64,000 nt of DNA from Coccinella septempunctata (GCF_907165205.1 NC_058192.1:2232001-2296000); one strand, 5' to 3'; shown: positions 21,922 through 34,345, counted from the first letter of the stretch. A program made the numbers and translations. Notes: generated by a model not told the origin, from the letters alone.

Positions 21922-24876
21922 TTAGAAACACTTAAACAATTCATGAATGGCATGTCGTTCAAATGTATCGAGCAGCCAAGAATTTGTGAGCCTTCTGAGA
22001 GAATGGAAGCTCTGCAAGGACTTGAGACAAGTTGGTATGACATTATATATTTGAGATAATCTGTAAAGAAATGATGCCCTTGACTTTTCCCTAGTTACTT
22101 TGAGACCCCTGACCATCCCGTTCTCTGCCTGTCGTGTTCCGTAGGCAGAATCCATGAAATCAAGCCTGTGTCTATTTTTTGGAATAGAAGTTATCACGGT
22201 TCTCACGTACAGCTGTCTGGGATCCAGGACTCTCAGCTCCCTGAACAGTGCCTCTGTCGGAAACAAGACAGGCTTCTCGAAGAGAATCTTCAGCAGACGT
22301 TTCTGAGCTCTTTCAATGGGGTAGTAATATTTCTCTGCTAGACCCCCCCATGCGACAATACCATACTGGAGAACCGACTGTACAAGGGCGTAGTACACAG
22401 CGTAGCGCTGATCCCGAGGCAAGAGTTCCCTCGCAATACGTATTTTATATGAAATTTTCCTCAACTTCTTGTGCAACTCCACGCTGTGAATATCCCACCT
22501 GAGATGACAGTCAACATACACACCGAGATATTTTGTGTGCATCACTCGATCGATCCTGTCCTCACCGAAATAAAGGTAATCGTAGTCAGGCAAGAGGCTG
22601 CTGACCAAGGAAACCGGTAGGAAGTGTGTCTTCTTCATGTTTACAGACAGCATATTCAGGTCGAACCATTTTTTCACTTTCTTCAATCCGTCCATGGCGA
22701 TATTTTTAACCTCTTCCCATGAACTGCTCTCAAAAATAAGACACGTGTCATCAGCAAATGAAATAATCCGAGCCCTGATGTTCAGGGTGAGTAGATCGTT
22801 CATATATACAAGGAATAATATTGGGCCAAGGACTGTTCCTTGAGGCACACCCCACTTAACCTCTGCCTCACTACTCACAGCATTATTGATTTTCGTTTGC
22901 TGTACCCTACCTGACAAGTAGCTCTCGAACAATCTACACGGTACGCCTCTTATGCCTATTTTCCGGAGCTTGTCAATTAGTTTCCTGTGACAGACGGTGT
23001 CAAAGGCCTTCTTCAGGTCCACAAATACACAAAGTATTTTTCTACCACCATCAACAGCACCGTATAAACTTTCCGCGAGAGCATTCAGTGCATCCGCCGT
23101 TGATCTCCCCTGTCGGAACCCGAACTGCGAGTTGGAAAGAAAATCGAGCTTATGCAGGTACTTGACTAATCTCAAGCACAGAACTTTTTCAAACAATTTT
23201 GCGAGAACTGATATATTCGATATTGGCCTATAATTGCCTGGATCACCCTTCTCATCTCCTTTATGGATCGGTGTTATCAAAGAAACCTTGAAATGCGGGG
23301 GGACATAACCCTCCGATAAACAAGAGTTGATCAGGTCAACAAAGGGTTCCACAACATACGGTGCGATAGTTTTCATCAGGGTGTTGGTGATCATATCATG
23401 GCCAGGCGCTTTGCGGTTTTCCAAGGAATGTATCAGACCCATCATTTCAGACTTATCTGTCGGTTCTATATAAAAAGAATTTCCGCGCTGGTCAGATTTC
23501 AGGCCCGACTCAAGATCATCCGGGACCTCGGGAACACCAGAAGCCAAAGACTCGCCGATATTCGCGAAGTATTGGTTCATTGCATCTGCTATCCCCCTGT
23601 CATCCACTATCTCTCCCCCATCAACCAAAATCCTATCAGGAGGAGTCGACCGAGAAGAACCACCACCATCGAACACACCATTGAGCACATCCCATGTTCT
23701 ACCACAATCTCCCCTTGCGTCTTCAATCTGCCGCCTATAATATGAAAATTTTGCCCTCCTCAAGAGACCGTTCAACTTATTTCTATATGTTCTGTATTCT
23801 TTCCTGCTATCATCAGATTTCGTTTTGAGGAACCTCTGAAACAACCTGTCTCTAGTGCGTATAGACTCGATCAAACCATCTGTTATCCAGGGCTGTTTTC
23901 TCTTGTGTGTCTTAATTGCCGTTAATGTGGTAGCTTCATTTATAGAATGTGTAATAATTTCTACAAATATTTCCGCCTTCTTCGAAACATCCGCGGTGTT
24001 ATAGAACCTACCCCACGATGCAAGCCTAAGGTCATTATTCAACTTCTCGATGTTGACTATCCTCCTGAATCTCTCCCGTTGACCACTGTACACCGGACCT
24101 GACAACGCGTGAGCTACAAGAGTCATATAATGATCAGTAATATGAGTTTTTAAAACAAAAGGTCTTATAATCTCGTTCGGTCCAGAGTTGCCCACAAAAA
24201 CATGATCGATACAAGAAGCGGAGTTTTCAGTTTCCCTGGTAGGTGAGTTAATTAGTGATCGAAAACCATATCCGCTAAGCAATTCTAGGTACTCCAGACA
24301 TGCGGGGTCAGACTGATCCAAAATATCCACATTAATGTCACCTAAGAAATATGTTATACCCTTCAGTTTAGTGGAAGATATAAACAATTCAAAGTCGGAA
24401 AAAAAATCATGGATTCTGTAGGAGTGGGATCGATAGTACGGCAAAACATTGAACAGTTTTCCATGTTTCCATAATGAGCATTCTAGCATATTCAGATTTC
24501 CAACGACCTTCAATTTAACAGTGTGAGATATATTTGATCTTATATACATTACAACACCATCATTCTGATTTATAAACGACTCATTATAATAGACAACATA
24601 ATCCGGAATGGTAAACTGACGCACATCATCTATATTCCATGTTTCGGTCAAGACGATTACATCAACGTTGAACCCAAAAGAAGAAATGAAGGCAAAGAAT
24701 TCACTGTGGTTCTTGCCGATACTTCTCACATTCATCTGTAATAAACTCAAGTCCTGGCTACTCTTTGGGAAGTGCTTCCCGATAGGGTCTTTTTCATCTA
24801 ACGTTTCAGTCTCCAACTCAGTAACATCAATTCTTTCAATAAAATCATTCATTGCTCTAACGATTAAATATGACAA
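21922..24876 (-). CDS. LINE ORF2: endonuclease-reverse transcriptase
   Basis: 984-residue protein that nicks the target and copies the element RNA into DNA (target-primed reverse transcription). An apurinic-type endonuclease occupies about residues 44-250: QMNVR (47-51), LTETW (76-80), YRSHS (148-152), LGDIN (178-182), CIDHV (222-226), ITDH (246-249). The reverse transcriptase spans about 470-800: PIHKG (536-540), NYRPIS (548-553), FGFRQGRST near 585, FVDLKKAFD (618-626), WGVPQGTVLGP (675-685) and the catalytic FADD (707-710). All expected acidic residues are present. The C-terminal region after 800 has no clear zinc knuckle. The start at 24876 is the first Met; the endonuclease begins 40 residues later, so a later start would also work. 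No frameshift or premature stop. Confidence 0.95.
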   Translation of the reverse strand: MSYLIVRAMNDFIERIDVTELETETLDEKDPIGKHFPKSSQDLSLLQMNVRSIGKNHSEFFAFISSFGFNVDVIVLTETWNIDDVRQFTIPDYVVYYNESFINQNDGVVMYIRSNISHTVKLKVVGNLNMLECSLWKHGKLFNVLPYYRSHSYRIHDFFSDFELFISSTKLKGITYFLGDINVDILDQSDPACLEYLELLSGYGFRSLINSPTRETENSASCIDHVFVGNSGPNEIIRPFVLKTHITDHYMTLVAHALSGPVYSGQRERFRRIVNIEKLNNDLRLASWGRFYNTADVSKKAEIFVEIITHSINEATTLTAIKTHKRKQPWITDGLIESIRTRDRLFQRFLKTKSDDSRKEYRTYRNKLNGLLRRAKFSYYRRQIEDARGDCGRTWDVLNGVFDGGGSSRSTPPDRILVDGGEIVDDRGIADAMNQYFANIGESLASGVPEVPDDLESGLKSDQRGNSFYIEPTDKSEMMGLIHSLENRKAPGHDMITNTLMKTIAPYVVEPFVDLINSCLSEGYVPPHFKVSLITPIHKGDEKGDPGNYRPISNISVLAKLFEKVLCLRLVKYLHKLDFLSNSQFGFRQGRSTADALNALAESLYGAVDGGRKILCVFVDLKKAFDTVCHRKLIDKLRKIGIRGVPCRLFESYLSGRVQQTKINNAVSSEAEVKWGVPQGTVLGPILFLVYMNDLLTLNIRARIISFADDTCLIFESSSWEEVKNIAMDGLKKVKKWFDLNMLSVNMKKTHFLPVSLVSSLLPDYDYLYFGEDRIDRVMHTKYLGVYVDCHLRWDIHSVELHKKLRKISYKIRIARELLPRDQRYAVYYALVQSVLQYGIVAWGGLAEKYYYPIERAQKRLLKILFEKPVLFPTEALFRELRVLDPRQLYVRTVITSIPKNRHRLDFMDSAYGTRQAENGMVRGLKVTREKSRASFLYRLSQIYNVIPTCLKSLQSFHSLRRLTNSWLLDTFERHAIHELFKCF

Positions 24877-25133
24877 GTAGACCGAAAAACAATATACTCC
24901 TAGACTAGGTTTGATTATTCAAAAAATAAAGACAAAATTCACAAAACTACATCAAACATTCAACCTGCAAGAAAAACAAAACAATAACCGTAGTGTAGGA
25001 AAAAATAACCTGAAATATTGGAATTTACATGGATTTCATCGAATTTTAACTCTGAAAGAATTCAAAATATATTATGGAACGATAGGCAGAAAGCAATCTA
25101 AAGCAACCCACCCACACACAGTTTTACTACACT

Positions 25134-26111
25134 CTATGGTTGACCGCTTGTTTTGGACTGCGATCTCAAAAACTTTGGTCTTCCTAAGTTTTCAACCTTT
25201 GAGGGTTTTTTTGTTTGACCAACCTTACTTGGCAGCGTTTGAACTGTTGATCCCTTTTCCTGCTCTGGAGTATACACTTGACTCGGTGTTTGCACCTCTG
25301 CCTCAACTTCACTTGTCTGCTCCATCTGCTCGTTAGAGCTACATATTCGGTTAGGTGTTTGCGCCATGCTTCCATCCGTCAGTCCCACTCCATTGCTACT
25401 TGTTTGGTGAGGTGCTCCCACTTCTTGTTCTGAGGGACTTTCATTAGTCAATCCGGGTTTGCGTCTTGAAGGGGTTGATGGGGCACTGCTTACTTTTCGG
25501 CCCACTGACTCGTACTGAGTAATGTTTCCTAGTTCTTCAATTGTATGGGATTTTCCATTCACAAACAATGTATTCTTCTTAATATAACATTTAACCGATG
25601 GATCTTCCCTGAACTTGCTCAAGTAGCTTCGGAGGATTTTACCGTCAGATCTCTGCTTGAAAGTGAGATCGTCTCTTATAGAAATTTTGGTCCCTTTTAG
25701 TTTTTTGCTCTGCTTAATGATCTCCAGCTTCTTGATGTACGATATAAATTCAACTTTGAGCAAACCATTTTCTTTATAACCCAGCATGTAAGCGTTGTTG
25801 AGATCAGATACGACAACCTCAACGTTCAACAATTTCTTGAACAAGTTGCAGATGCCCTGAGGGGAGGTATCTATTAGATCAGTCAAGCCAGATATGACTA
25901 TATTATTCTTTCTTGATGAAATTTCCAGGGCCTCAAGTTTGGTCGAAAGCGAAGTCATTTCATTCTCCAGCTTACTCACTCTATGATTCAGCCCTTCAAT
26001 CTTGAGCATTAATCTACTTTCAGCTGCTTCAATAGATGATTTAATTTCATTACGACTCTTTACTATTTCCCCCTTCAAAACTTGAACAACTTTCTCCAAT
26101 TCACCCGACAT
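25134..26111 (-). CDS. LINE ORF1: RNA-binding protein
   Basis: 325-residue protein expected to coat the element RNA. Residues about 1-65 form a heptad-rich coiled coil (repeated Leu/Ile with charged residues, ending KLENEMTSLSTKLEALE). RKNNIVISGL (about 67-76) opens an RRM-like fold typical of LINE ORF1 proteins and runs to about residue 165 (IRDDLTFKQR near its end). The C-terminal 120 residues are Ser/Thr/Pro/Gln-rich and probably disordered. No CCHC zinc knuckle is visible. It starts at ATG 26109-26111; a 75-codon upstream frame (26302-26075) overlaps this start in another frame and could dampen translation. The family is recognised by pattern, not by search. Confidence 0.85.
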   Translation of the reverse strand: MSGELEKVVQVLKGEIVKSRNEIKSSIEAAESRLMLKIEGLNHRVSKLENEMTSLSTKLEALEISSRKNNIVISGLTDLIDTSPQGICNLFKKLLNVEVVVSDLNNAYMLGYKENGLLKVEFISYIKKLEIIKQSKKLKGTKISIRDDLTFKQRSDGKILRSYLSKFREDPSVKCYIKKNTLFVNGKSHTIEELGNITQYESVGRKVSSAPSTPSRRKPGLTNESPSEQEVGAPHQTSSNGVGLTDGSMAQTPNRICSSNEQMEQTSEVEAEVQTPSQVYTPEQEKGSTVQTLPSKVGQTKKPSKVENLGRPKFLRSQSKTSGQP

Positions 26112-26454
26112 AATGTTGATATCCAGCTTGCCTGTATGTGTGTGTTCTCCCTTATATTCTGCCTATCAATTATGTTATCAGTTGATAAGGTGCATATGAC
26201 TCGATGTTTACACTTATAGAGAGGTATTAACGATCTTGAATAATCCGAAGATTCACAACTCAATGAACAGTAATTAGCTTGTTGAAAAAATGTTATCTCC
26301 AACCATCTATGAGTTCAAAAAAAGATATGTGTCCACTGGACACTCACTATAAACCAAAACTCCAGATTTTCCACGCAATTGATGAGAACGAACACAGCTT
26401 CCACTTGTACGTGTTTACGTGTTTACGTGTGCGAATACGCACACGTAAACGCAA
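26112..26454 (-). promoter_or_regulatory. LINE 5' UTR with terminal hairpin
   Basis: 343 bp upstream of ORF1. At its outermost end, GTTTACGTGTGCG (26421-26433) and CGCACACGTAAAC (26438-26450) form a perfect 13-bp stem with an AATA loop, next to a tandem of CGTGTTTA words (26410-26430). LINE promoters are normally internal to this region, but no specific promoter motif stands out. Confidence 0.6.
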
Positions 26455-28647
26455 ATTAACCGATTAATTTTCCCGTTAACCGAGTTGGAGTTCAAAACTC
26501 TCAACTTCCCCAAATTTCGGAATGATTATTGATCGCTGGTGGAATACTACACCAGTTATTCGATCGATGATGCAACAATGCATCAAGCCCACCCTTCAAC
26601 ATGTTTCGATTGTTTGTCTCGTTTCCCGAATTTGCGTATTTACCGATTGATTTTCCCGAACCGAATCGTTTGCCGAGTTGGAGTTCAAAACTCACAACTT
26701 CCCCAAATTTCGGAATGATTATTGATCGCTGGTGGAATACTACACCAGTTATTCGATCGATGATGCAACAATGCATCAAGCCCACCCTTCAACATGTTTC
26801 GATTGTTTGTCTCGTTTCCCGAATTTGCGTATTTACCGATTGATTTTCCCGAACCGAATCGTTTGCCGAGTTGGAGTTCAAAACTCACAACTTCCCCAAA
26901 TTTCGGAATGATTATTGATCGTTGGTGGAATACTACACCAGTTATTCGATCGATGATGCAACAATGCATCAAGCCCACCCTTCAACATGTTTCTATTGTT
27001 TGTCTCGTTTCCCGAATTCGCGTATTTACCGATTAATTTTCCCGAACCGAATCGTTTCCCGAGTTGGAGTTCAAAACTCACAACTTCACCAAATTTCGGA
27101 ATGATTATCGATCGCTGGTGGAATACTACACCAGTTATTCGATCGCGATGATGCAACAATGCATCAAGCCCACCCATTAACATGTTTCTATTGTTTGTCT
27201 CGTTTCCCGAATTCGCGTATTTACCGATTAATTTTCCCGAACCGAATCTTTTCCCGAGTTGGAGTTCAAAACTCACATTTTCCCCAAATTTCGGAATGAT
27301 TATCGATCGCTGGTGGAATACTACACCAGTTATTCGATCGCGATGATGCAACAATGCATCAAGCCCACCCTTCAACATGTTTCGTTTGCTTGTCTCGTTT
27401 CCCGAATTCGCTTATTAACCGATTAATTTTCCCGTTAACCGAGTTGGAGTTCAAAACTCACAACTTCCCCAAATTTCGGAATGATTATCGTACGATGGTG
27501 GAATACTACACCAGTTTTTCGATCGATGATGCAACAATGCATCAAGCCCACCCTTCAACATGTTTCTTTTGCTTGTCTCGTTTCCCGAATTCGCGTATCA
27601 ACCGATTAATTTTCCCGTTAACCGAGTTGGAGTTCAAAACTCTCAACTTCCCCAAAGTTCGGAATGATTATTTATCGATCGCTGGTGGAATACTACACCA
27701 GTTTTTCGATCGATGATGCAATAATGCATCAAGCCCACCCTTTAACATGTTTCTATTGCTTGTCTCGTTTCCCGAATTCGCGTATTAACCGATTAATTTT
27801 CCCGTTAACCGAGTTGGAGTTCAAAACTCACAACTTCCCCAAATTTCGGAATGATTATCGTTCGATGGTGGAATACTACACCAGTTTTTCGATCGATGAT
27901 GCAACAATGCATCAAGCCCACCCTTTAACATGTTTCTTTTGCTTGTCTCGTTTCCCGAATTCGCGTATTAACCGATTAATTTTCCCGTTAACCGAGTTGG
28001 AGTTCAAAATTCACATTTTCCCCAAATTTCGGAATGATTATCGTTCGATGGTGGAATACTACACCAGTTTTTCGATCGATGATGCAACAATGCATCAAGC
28101 CCACCCTTTAACATGTTTCTTTTGCTTGTCTCGTTTCCCGAATTCGCGTATTAACCGATTAATTTTCCCGTTAACCGAGTTGGAGTTCAAAACTCACAAC
28201 TTCCCCAAATTTCGGAATGATTATCGTTCGATGGTGGAATACTACACCAGTTTTTCGATCGATGATGCAACAATGCATCAAGCCCACCCTTCAACATGTT
28301 TCTATTGTTTGTCTCGTTTCCCGAATTCGCGTATTTACCGATTAATTTTCCCGAACCGATTCGTTTCCCGAGTTGGAGTTCAAAACTCACAACTTCCCCA
28401 AATTTCGGAATGATTATCGATCGCTGGTGGAATACTACACCAGTTATTCGATCGCGATGATGCTACAATGCATCAAGCCCACCCATTAACATGTTTCTAT
28501 TGTTTGTCTCGTTTCCCGAATTCGCGCATTTACCGATTAATTTTCCCGAACCGAATCGTTTTCCGAGTTGGAGTTCAAAACTCACAACTTTCCCACATTT
28601 CGGAATGTTTATCGATCGATGGTGGAAAACTACACCAGACTGTTATT
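26455..28647. repeat. satellite A array, segment 8
   Basis: Resumes exactly where the LINE interrupted it. Three 193-bp monomers with GTTTGCCGAG and GATTGATTTTCCCG come first. From about 27.08 kb the block repeats 19.3-20.64 kb and 32.2-33.54 kb almost base for base (27354 to 32485 is 5,131 bp). Confidence 0.95.
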
Positions 28648-29213
28648 CGAAAGCATAGTATGCAAAAATTCCTTTTAATACATATATACCTAGCCCCGGA
28701 TGACAGCCCACTGAGCCCACTTTCAATAGGTGTGGAATGGCAGGCAATCCACTGAACCTAATATCAGTAGGTGGTGGGTCTAACCGACACCCTCATACTG
28801 GTACTCGTGACTCGTAAGAGTAATGATGGGTTTATGAGGAATTCTCCAGAACTGTGGCCGAAAATTTGGAACTAACGGGGATTCGCCATCTGTTAGTCGG
28901 GCGAATCTCTGTTTCTTCCATTACATTGGCCCGAAATTCTAGGAATGCTGTATAAAACCACCATTTTCATGGTTCTTACGCTGCATCCACATTATGCCTT
29001 TGTGAGCCGATTGGCAAGACCGCTCGGTACACAAAGGCAAAATATGGATGCAGCTTTAGGATTTACTGCTTGGAAAGAGGTGCATGAATGCCTCATTCTT
29101 GAGCGCTCATACAAGAATTTCTAGAAGTTACCTCTCTATAAGAACCATGAAATAAGGAATAAACTTAAAGGTACTTCTTGAAGCACCATTATCTTCTATG
29201 ATATCGAATAACC
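28648..29213. repeat. spacer element in satellite A, copy 5
   Basis: Nearly identical to copies 1, 2 and 6; hairpin at 28981-29053, TATAAAA intact. Its left junction reads ACCAGACTGTTATTCG, three bases longer than at copies 1 and 2. Confidence 0.9.
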
Positions 29214-32200
29214 GTCGAGATCGATACATCAAGCCCACCCTTCAACATGTTTCTATTGTTTGTCTCGTTTCCCGAATTCGCGTATTTACTGATTAATTTT
29301 CCCGAACCGAATTGCGTCCCGAGTTGGAGTTCAAAACTCTCAACTTCCCCAAATTTCGGAATGATTATCGATCGATGGTGGAATACTACACCAGTTTTTC
29401 GATCGATGATGCAATAATGCATCAAGCCCACCCTTCAACATGTTTCTATTTTCTGTCTCGTTTCCCGAATTCGCGTATCAACCGATTAATTTTCCCGTTA
29501 ACCGAGTTGGAGTTCAAAACTCTCAACTTCCCCAAAGTTCGGAATGATTATTTATCGATCGCTGGTGGAATACTACACCAGTTATTCGATCGATGATGCA
29601 ACAATGCATCAAGCCCACCCTTTAACATGTTTCGATTGTTTGTGTCGTTTCCCGAATTTGCGTATTTACCGATTAATTTTCCCGAACCGAATCGTTTCCC
29701 GAGTTGGAGTTCAAAACTCACAACTTCCCCAAATTTCGGAATGATTATCGATCGCTGGTGGAATACTACACCAGTTATTCGATCGATGATGCAACAATGC
29801 ATCAAGCCCACCCCTAAACATGTTTTTATTGCTTGTGTCATTTCCCGAATTCGCGTATTTACCGATTAATTTTCCCGTTAACCGAGTTGGAGTTCAAAAC
29901 TCTCAACTTCCCCAAATTTCGGAATGATTATCGTTCGATGGTGGAATACTACACCAGTTATTCGATCGATGATGCAACAATGCATCAAGCCCACCCTTCA
30001 ACATGTTTCTATTTTCTGTCTCGTTTCCCGAATTCGCGTATTAACCGATTAATTTTCCCGTTAACCGAGTTGGAGTTCAAAACTCTCAACTTCCCCAAAT
30101 TTCGGAATGATTATCGATCGATGGTGGAATACTACACCAGTTATTCGATCGATGATGCAACAATGCATCAAGCCCACCCTTAAACATGTTTTTATTGCTT
30201 GTGTCATTTCCCGAATTCGCGTATTTACCGATTAATTTTCCCGAACCGAATTGCGTCCCGAGTTGGAGTTCAAAACTCACAACTTCCCCAAATTTCGGAA
30301 TGATTATCGTTCGATGGTGGAATACTACACCAGTTTTTCGATCGATGATGCAACAATGCATCAAGCCCACCCTTCAACATGTTTCTATTTTCTGTCTCGT
30401 TTCCCGAATTCGCGTATTAACCGATTAATTTTCCCGTTAACCGAGTTGGAGTTCAAAACTCTCAACTTCCCCAAATTTCGGAATGATTATCGATCGATGG
30501 TGGAATACTACACCAGTTATTCGATCGATGATGCAACAATGCATCAAGCCCACCCATTAACATGTTTCTATTGTTTGTCTCGTTTCCCGAACTCGCGTAT
30601 TTACCGATTAATTTTCCCGAACCGAATCGTTTCCCGAGTTGGAGTTCAAAACTCACATTTTCCCCAAATTTCGGAATGATTATCGATCGCTGGTGGAATA
30701 CTACACCAGTTATTCGATCGCGATGATGCAACAATGCATCGAGCCCACCTATTAACACGTTTCAATTTTTTGTCTCGTTTCCCGAATTCGCGTATTTACC
30801 GATTAATTTTCCCGAACCGAATCGTTTCCCGAGTTGGAGTTCAAAACTCACAACTTCCCCAAATTTCGGAATGATTATAGATCGATGGTGGAATACTACA
30901 CCAGTTATTCGATCGCGATGATGCAACAATGCATCAAGCCCACCCATTAACATGTTTCTATTGTTTGTCTCGTTTCCCGAGTTCGCGTATTTACCGATTA
31001 ATTTTCCCGAACCGAATCGTTTCCCGAGTTGGAGTTCAAAACTCACAACTTCCCCAAATTTCAGAATGATTATCGATCGCTGGTGGAATACTACACCAGT
31101 TATTCGATCGCGATGATGCAACAATGCATCAAGCCCACCCATTAACATGTTTCTATTGTTTGTCTCGTTTCCCGAATTCGCGTATTTACCGATTAATTTT
31201 CCCGAACCGAATCGTTTCCCGAGTTGGAGTTCAAAACTCACAACATCCCCAAATTTCGGAATGATTATCGATCGCTGGTGGAATACTACACCAGTTATTC
31301 GATCGCGATGATGCTACAATGCATCAAGCCCACCCATTAACATGTTTCTATTGTTTGTCTCGTTTCCCGAATTCGCGCATTTACCGATTAATTTTCCCGA
31401 ACCGAATCGTTTTCCGAGTTGGAGTTCAAAACTCACAACTTTCCCACATTTCGGAATGTTTATCGATCGATGGTGGAAAACTACACCAGTTATTCGATCG
31501 CGATGATGCAACAATGCATTAAGCCCACCCATTAACATGTTTCTATTGTTTGTCTCGTTTCCCGAATTCGCGTATTTACCGATTAATTTTCCCGAACCGA
31601 ATCGTTTCCCGAGTTGGAGTTCAAAACTCACAACTTCCCCAAATTTCGGAATGATTATCGATTGCTGGTGGAATACTACACCAGTTATTCGATCGCGATG
31701 ATGCTACAATGCATCAAGCCCACCCATTAACATGTTTCTATTGTTTGTCTCGTTTCCCGAATTCGCGCATTTACCGATTAATTTTCCCGAACCGAATCGT
31801 TTTCCGAGTTGGAGTTCAAAACTCACAACTTTCCCACATTTCGGAATGTTTATCGATCGATGGTGGAAAACTACACCAGTTATTCGATCGCGATGATGCA
31901 ACAATGCATCAAGCCCACCCATTAACATGTTTCTATTGTTTGTCTCGTTTCCCGAATTCGCGTATTTACCGATTAATTTTCCCGAACCGAATCGTTTCCC
32001 GAGTTGGAGTTCAAAACTCACATTTTCCCCAAATCTCGGAATGATTATCGATCGCTGGTGGAATACTACACCATTCGATCGCGATGCTGCAACAATGCAT
32101 CGAGCCCACCCATTAACATGTTTCTATTGTTTGTCTCGTTTCCCGAATTCGCGTATTTACCGATTAATTTTCCCGAACCGAATCGTTTCCCGAGTTGGAT

Positions 32201-33778
32201 TTCAAAACTCACAACTTCACCAAATTTCGGAATGATTATCGATCGCTGGTGGAATACTACACCAGTTATTCGATCGCGATGATGCAACAATGCATCAAGC
32301 CCACCCATTAACATGTTTCTATTGTTTGTCTCGTTTCCCGAATTCGCGTATTTACCGATTAATTTTCCCGAACCGAATCTTTTCCCGAGTTGGAGTTCAA
32401 AACTCACATTTTCCCCAAATTTCGGAATGATTATCGATCGCTGGTGGAATACTACACCAGTTATTCGATCGCGATGATGCAACAATGCATCAAGCCCACC
32501 CTTCAACATGTTTCGTTTGCTTGTCTCGTTTCCCGAATTCGCTTATTAACCGATTAATTTTCCCGTTAACCGAGTTGGAGTTCAAAACTCACAACTTCCC
32601 CAAATTTCGGAATGATTATCGTACGATGGTGGAATACTACACCAGTTTTTCGATCGATGATGCAACAATGCATCAAGCCCACCCTTCAACATGTTTCTTT
32701 TGCTTGTCTCGTTTCCCGAATTCGCGTATCAACCGATTAATTTTCCCGTTAACCGAGTTGGAGTTCAAAACTCTCAACTTCCCCAAAGTTCGGAATGATT
32801 ATTTATCGATCGCTGGTGGAATACTACACCAGTTTTTCGATCGATGATGCAATAATGCATCAAGCCCACCCTTTAACATGTTTCTATTGCTTGTCTCGTT
32901 TCCCGAATTCGCGTATTAACCGATTAATTTTCCCGTTAACCGAGTTGGAGTTCAAAACTCACAACTTCCCCAAATTTCGGAATGATTATCGTTCGATGGT
33001 GGAATACTACACCAGTTTTTCGATCGATGATGCAACAATGCATCAAGCCCACCCTTTAACATGTTTCTTTTGCTTGTCTCGTTTCCCGAATTCGCGTATT
33101 AACCGATTAATTTTCCCGTTAACCGAGTTGGAGTTCAAAACTCACATTTTCCCCAAATTTCGGAATGATTATCGTTCGATGGTGGAATACTACACCAGTT
33201 TTTCGATCGATGATGCAACAATGCATCAAGCCCACCCTTTAACATGTTTCTTTTGCTTGTCTCGTTTCCCGAATTCGCGTATTAACCGATTAATTTTCCC
33301 GTTAACCGAGTTGGAGTTCAAAACTCACAACTTCCCCAAATTTCGGAATGATTATCGTTCGATGGTGGAATACTACACCAGTTTTTCGATCGATGATGCA
33401 ACAATGCATCAAGCCCACCCTTCAACATGTTTCTATTGTTTGTCTCGTTTCCCGAATTCGCGTATTTACCGATTAATTTTCCCGAACCGATTCGTTTCCC
33501 GAGTTGGAGTTCAAAACTCACAACTTCCCCAAATTTCGGAATGATTATCGATCGCTGGTGGAATACTACACCAGTTATTCGATCGCGATGATGCTACAAT
33601 GCATCAAGCCCACCCATTAACATGTTTCTATTGTTTGTCTCGTTTCCCGAATTCGCGCATTTACCGATTAATTTTCCCGAACCGAATCGTTTTCCGAGTT
33701 GGAGTTCAAAACTCACAACTTTCCCACATTTCGGAATGTTTATCGATCGATGGTGGAAAACTACACCAGACTGTTATT
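29214..33778. repeat. satellite A array, segment 9
   Basis: About 24 monomers. The first 1.3 kb matches 10.2-11.5 kb (193/183-bp types). About 30.5-33.5 kb matches 17.7-20.6 kb with offsets of 12,708 and then 12,903 bp, the 195-bp change showing gain of one monomer. Confidence 0.95.
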
Positions 33779-34345
33779 CGAAAGCATAGTATGCAAAAAT
33801 TCCTTTTAATACATATATACCTAGCCCCGGATGACAGCCCACTGAGCCCACTTTCAATAGGTGTGGAATGGCAGGCAATCCACTGAACCTAATATCAGTA
33901 GGTGGTGGGTCTAACCGACACCCTCATACTGGTACTCGTGACTCGTAAGAGTAATGATGGGTTTATGAGGAATTCTCCAGAACTGTGGCCGAAAATTTGG
34001 AACTAACGGGGATTCGCCATCTGTTAGTCGGGCGAATCTCTGTTTCTTCCATTACATTGGCCCGAAATTCTAGGAATGCTGTATAAAACCACCATTTTCA
34101 TGGTTCTTACGCTGCATCCACATTATGCCTTTGTGAGCCGATTGGCAAGACCGCTCGGTACACAAAGGCAAAATATGGATGCAGCTTTAGGATTTACTGC
34201 TTGGAAAGAGGTGCATGAATGCCTCATTCTTGAGCGCTCATACAAGAATTTCTAGAAGTTACCTCTCTATAAGAACCATGAAATAAGGAATAAACTTAAA
34301 GGTACTTCTTGAAGCACCATTATCTTCTATGATATCGAATAACCG
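33779..34345. repeat. spacer element in satellite A, copy 6
   Basis: Essentially identical to copy 5, exactly 5,131 bp downstream of it; hairpin at 34112-34184, TATAAAA intact. Confidence 0.9.

Larger units (their letters stand above)
21686..26454 (-). mobile_element. full-length non-LTR retrotransposon (LINE), CR1/Jockey-like
   Basis: A 4,769-bp element on the minus strand inserted in a satellite A monomer and flanked by ATTAA duplications. Order in its own direction: 5' UTR (26454-26112) with a terminal hairpin, ORF1 (26111-25134), a 257-bp gap, ORF2 with endonuclease and reverse transcriptase (24876-21922), and a 3' UTR of about 235 bp ending GAATAAAGATTATATA without a poly-A tail. Both ORFs are uninterrupted, so it looks young and possibly active. 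The endonuclease-RT organisation with an RRM-like ORF1 and non-poly-A end fits the CR1/L2/Daphne group better than L1 or R2; the exact clade is inference. Confidence 0.9.
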
